Part shown: one piece after another, positions 3,649-5,612 of the stretch
How the letters are laid out: every line of letters begins with the position of its first letter
Position numbering within the stretch: the first letter of the stretch is position 1
From: 1-14-0-10-45-29 sp964532715
GTDB lineage: Archaea; Micrarchaeota; Micrarchaeia; Anstonellales; Anstonellaceae
Length of the DNA stretch: 5,612 nucleotides
Direction of reading: 5' to 3'
NCBI GenBank assembly: GCA_964532715.1
Contig: CAZHIX010000060.1
Coordinates: 1 to 5,612 of the forward strand
Position numbers and translations under genes: made by a program
The notes under the pieces: model-generated
The model's input: the letters and a program-made list of their open reading frames with translations, nothing else
The model's database searches: none
What the model was told of the DNA's origin: nothing

Positions 3649-4842
3649 ATGAATAATCAAAGATTGCAAGCACTAACATCTCAAGCCGGTTACGACATAG
3701 AATCCATAAATCCAAAAAAGATTAGAGCACTTGGGCAGGCAACTGCATACGACGTTTGCGCATCTACTGCATCTAACAGAGTTTCAAATTCAAGTTCGAT
3801 TGGAGTCGTGCTAAAAAGTGGAATATGCCATGCATTCACTCCAGATGGAAGATGTGTTTCACTTTTCAAAACGTTATACACAAACGCATGCACACACGCA
3901 TGTAAATATTGCCCAAACGCAACTACATGCAAAAAAGCAAAAGCCATATACAAATATGTGCCTGAAGAATTGGCAAAAATTACCATTGAATTATACAAAT
4001 CTAATTACATTGAAGGACTCTTTTTATCATCAGGCGTCGCAAAAAATGAAGAATATACAATGCAAGAGATGTTAGACTCCGTTAGGATTCTAAGACAAAA
4101 GTACAAATTTGGTGGATATATACATCTAAAGATTTTACCCGGAGCACAAAAAGAACACATAAAACAAGCAGTAGAACTTGCAGATAGAGTAAGTATCAAT
4201 ATTGAGGCTCCATCAAAATCAAGAATGAGTGAAATGAGTGATACAAAAGATTACAAAAACGACATATTACAGCGTCAAAAATATATTCGTGACGAAGTCA
4301 AAAAAGCATGTTTCGGCGCAGGACATACAACTCAAATGATTATAGGCTCGGTTCAAGAACCAGATAAAGAAATTTTCTCAAGCATGATTTATGAATACAC
4401 AAATATGAACACAAAACGCGTTTATTATTCTGCGTTCAATCCAGTTTGTGCTACACTATTTGAGAAGAATCCTGCTCAAGCACTGTGGCGTGAAAACAGA
4501 CTTTATCAGATGGATTGGTTATATAGAGTTTATGGATTTAGACCAAAAATTCTAAAAAACGCATTTAACGATGATGGAAATTTAGCAAACAAAGATCCTA
4601 AAATAGAGATTGCAAAATATTTTTTGGATTCGCCAATTGATCCACAGAATGCAACTAAAGATGAATTATTGTCAATTCCAGGAATTGGGATAAAAAGTGC
4701 GCAAAGAATACTTGAAGCGCGAAAATATCAAGTTTTAGATACGCGACAAAAAATTGCTAATTTGGGAGTTGTACTAAAAAGAGCTTTACCATACTTGAAG
4801 ATAAATGGTTTTTTTCAAACAAGTATTGTAAAGTGGTCTTGA
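3649..4842 (+). CDS. Putative DNA modification/repair radical SAM protein
   Basis: The 397-residue protein matches the radical SAM family annotated as putative DNA modification/repair (the TIGR03916 type, recognised from memory). AYDVCAST (33-40), GICHAFTPDGRCVSLFKTLY (58-77) and CTHACKYCPNATTC (81-94) come first. C81, C85 and C88 form the CX3CX2C cluster motif that binds the [4Fe-4S] used to cleave S-adenosylmethionine. HTTQMIIGS (226-234) and YYSAFNP (259-265) are later core strands. A helix-hairpin-helix, LLSIPGIGIKSAQRILEAR (340-358), should bind DNA. The reaction and substrate are unknown for the family. Additional Cys lie at 37, 60, 69 and 94. The gene is 17 nt upstream of a DUF4130 gene, its regular partner. 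No Shine-Dalgarno precedes ATG 3649; it may be leaderless, and ATTTAAAT at 3640-3647 could even indicate a later start. Family assignment is firm, biochemical role open. Confidence 0.92.
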   Translation: MNNQRLQALTSQAGYDIESINPKKIRALGQATAYDVCASTASNRVSNSSSIGVVLKSGICHAFTPDGRCVSLFKTLYTNACTHACKYCPNATTCKKAKAIYKYVPEELAKITIELYKSNYIEGLFLSSGVAKNEEYTMQEMLDSVRILRQKYKFGGYIHLKILPGAQKEHIKQAVELADRVSINIEAPSKSRMSEMSDTKDYKNDILQRQKYIRDEVKKACFGAGHTTQMIIGSVQEPDKEIFSSMIYEYTNMNTKRVYYSAFNPVCATLFEKNPAQALWRENRLYQMDWLYRVYGFRPKILKNAFNDDGNLANKDPKIEIAKYFLDSPIDPQNATKDELLSIPGIGIKSAQRILEARKYQVLDTRQKIANLGVVLKRALPYLKINGFFQTSIVKWS

Positions 4843-4847
4843 TTTGT

Positions 4848-4855
4848 GAGGTGGT
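4848..4855 (+). promoter_or_regulatory. Shine-Dalgarno GAGGTGGT that sets the DUF4130 start
   Basis: GAGGTGGT-TTTG-ATG places the start at 4860. The longer open frame from GTG/ATG-like codons at 4833 would overlap the radical SAM gene and begin with a meaningless MVLICEVVL. Spacing equals that of the sites at 725-732 and 3009-3016. Confidence 0.8.
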
Positions 4856-4859
4856 TTTG

Positions 4860-5432
4860 ATGGACTATAATGAATATCTGCACGCCCACAAAGATTGCAC
4901 TCAAAAAGATTTAGATTATATGAAATCAAAGGGTATTCTCAAAATTGAAAATTCGTGTGAGAAATACGATAAGAAAATAAGAAGTATGATAAGACAAGTT
5001 CAAGGTGAAATTCACAGAATGCACGCATTTATTCGCCTTGAACAAAGCAATAATATATTGCATGCATACGCAAAATTTGAACATGATGTGGGTTTAGAAG
5101 TAGCAAAAAAACTTGCGCGAAGAACACCAGATATGATTATCATTTTAGGAGATGAAAATAGAAGCTATAAAGCAGTGTATACTGATTCAAAATATTATGC
5201 TCAAAAATTAGCCGACTACAAAACTACTCTCAAAAATTTTGGGATAGAAAAAACTGATGGCCAGATAAAAAAGTTGTGGGAGAATTATTATTGGTCGCAG
5301 TATGCAAAAAGTAGAACTAATCTAAAACTATTTAGAAAACATGTTCCAAAAAAGATTTTTGAGAATACAGAGTGCGAACTTAGTAGGTGTGAGGATAAGG
5401 TTTTGCAAACAAGACAAACAAAACTGACCTAA
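4860..5432 (+). CDS. DUF4130 family protein, partner of the radical SAM protein
   Basis: The product is 190 residues from ATG 4860. VQGEIHRMHAFIRLE (47-61), AKFEHDVGLEVAKKLARRTP (71-90) with DMIIILGDE, and LWENYYWSQYAKSRTNLKLF (139-158) with RKHVPKKIF are the blocks of DUF4130, the family described as a probable DNA metabolism protein (TIGR03915). In bacteria it is found next to the same radical SAM family and is sometimes fused to uracil-DNA-glycosylase-like domains. No enzymatic activity is established. Here the domain stands alone, with an N-terminal segment of about 46 residues that is shorter than I recall for bacterial members. A polar tail after HVPKKIF contains CELSRCEDK. The conserved GE-HRM-F and E-DHDV type residues suggest a nucleic-acid or cofactor site, but this is inference. 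It is co-transcribed with the radical SAM gene. Confidence 0.88.
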   Translation: MDYNEYLHAHKDCTQKDLDYMKSKGILKIENSCEKYDKKIRSMIRQVQGEIHRMHAFIRLEQSNNILHAYAKFEHDVGLEVAKKLARRTPDMIIILGDENRSYKAVYTDSKYYAQKLADYKTTLKNFGIEKTDGQIKKLWENYYWSQYAKSRTNLKLFRKHVPKKIFENTECELSRCEDKVLQTRQTKLT

Positions 5433-5517
5433 GCGCACAAAAAAATTTGATTTGGAATTGTATGAATATGTTTTAGATTACCAGATTAGAGATGAAATGC
5501 TAAGCATTCGTAACTAA
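5431..5517 (+). other. Short open frame or gene remnant, no start
   Basis: In a frame different from the DUF4130 gene, the bases after it read PKRTKKFDLELYEYVLDYQI and RDEMLSIRN to TAA at 5515-5517, about 28 residues of plausible helical protein. There is no ATG near its beginning and no ribosome site. It may be the end of a decayed gene or chance. No other feature is seen between 5433 and 5553. Confidence 0.2.
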
Positions 5518-5553
5518 CAATAGAAAACCAATTGCAATCTGCACAAAATAAGA

Positions 5554-5612
5554 TTACAAACTTAACTTCGCCACTTGACCAAAGCTAACACTAATCAAAC
5601 CAATTTTCATTA
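5554..5612 (-). CDS. Possible 3' end of a gene entering from the right edge
   Basis: On the minus strand a frame is open from the window edge to a TAA at 5554-5556. It reads MKIGLISVSFGQVAKLSL from an ATG at 5610. The other two minus frames have stops here. With only 18 residues it could be the tail of a longer gene, a tiny ORF, or nothing. Confidence 0.2.
   Translation of the reverse strand, partial: MKIGLISVSFGQVAKLSL

Noticed and set aside
3818..4075. 85-codon plus-strand frame inside the radical SAM gene
   Set aside because: It is fully contained in a strongly conserved gene in another frame, and its product is Thr/His-rich noise.
1..5612. CRISPR array
   Set aside because: The dyad copies are few, are unevenly spaced by 40 to over 2000 bases and are imperfect, with genes between them. 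No regular repeat-spacer pattern is present.
1..5612. tRNA or rRNA genes
   Set aside because: Stretches resembling the T-loop GGTTCAA (for example near 571 and 4348) lie inside conserved coding frames and lack acceptor and anticodon stems.

Overview
The window looks like a chromosomal segment of an AT-rich archaeon. The lineage cannot be fixed from the sequence; a DPANN-type or similar small-genome archaeon is a guess. Support comes from short AT-only TATA-like boxes at archaeal spacing, Shine-Dalgarno sequences built on GGTG or AGGTGGT that match an archaeal-type 16S tail, oligo-T runs after a gene instead of hairpin terminators, and AbrB, ribbon-helix-helix (RHH), PIN, MazF and RelE families in forms common in archaea. 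TGA, TAA and TAG all end genes here, and Trp is encoded by TGG, so there is no sign of code change.

Layout. The left part (1-1661) holds an RHH antitoxin-like gene cut by the window edge (minus), an unusual AbrB-domain protein with a long polar tail (minus), and, divergent from it, an AbrB antitoxin followed by a PIN-domain toxin gene (plus). The PIN toxin is broken: its catalytic N-terminus MFLDANIFI lies in another frame from the rest, and a second expected acidic residue is Lys. A coding-like remnant with an in-frame stop follows. The middle (1658-3565) holds a small membrane protein and an RHH-MazF module (minus). These are divergent from an RHH-RelE/ParE module (plus), with a 351-bp gap of repeats and inverted repeats between the two modules. 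The right part (3649-5432) is a two-gene operon: a radical SAM protein of the putative DNA modification/repair family with a C-terminal helix-hairpin-helix, and its usual partner, a DUF4130 protein. The last 180 bases carry only weak coding traces.

How it works together. Up to four toxin-antitoxin-like units sit in about 3.5 kb, which suggests a toxin-antitoxin island that has gained and lost modules beside a conserved DNA-metabolism operon. The least explained feature is an imperfect dyad, GAKGGG-N6-CCCMTC. It has two strong copies and two degenerate ones, all intergenic. It lies between the divergent AbrB genes, upstream of the RHH-RelE pair, and upstream of the radical SAM operon. Two copies in the same orientation bracket the RHH-RelE module. 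The dyad may be a shared operator or the boundary sequence of a mobile toxin-antitoxin cassette; this window alone cannot decide.
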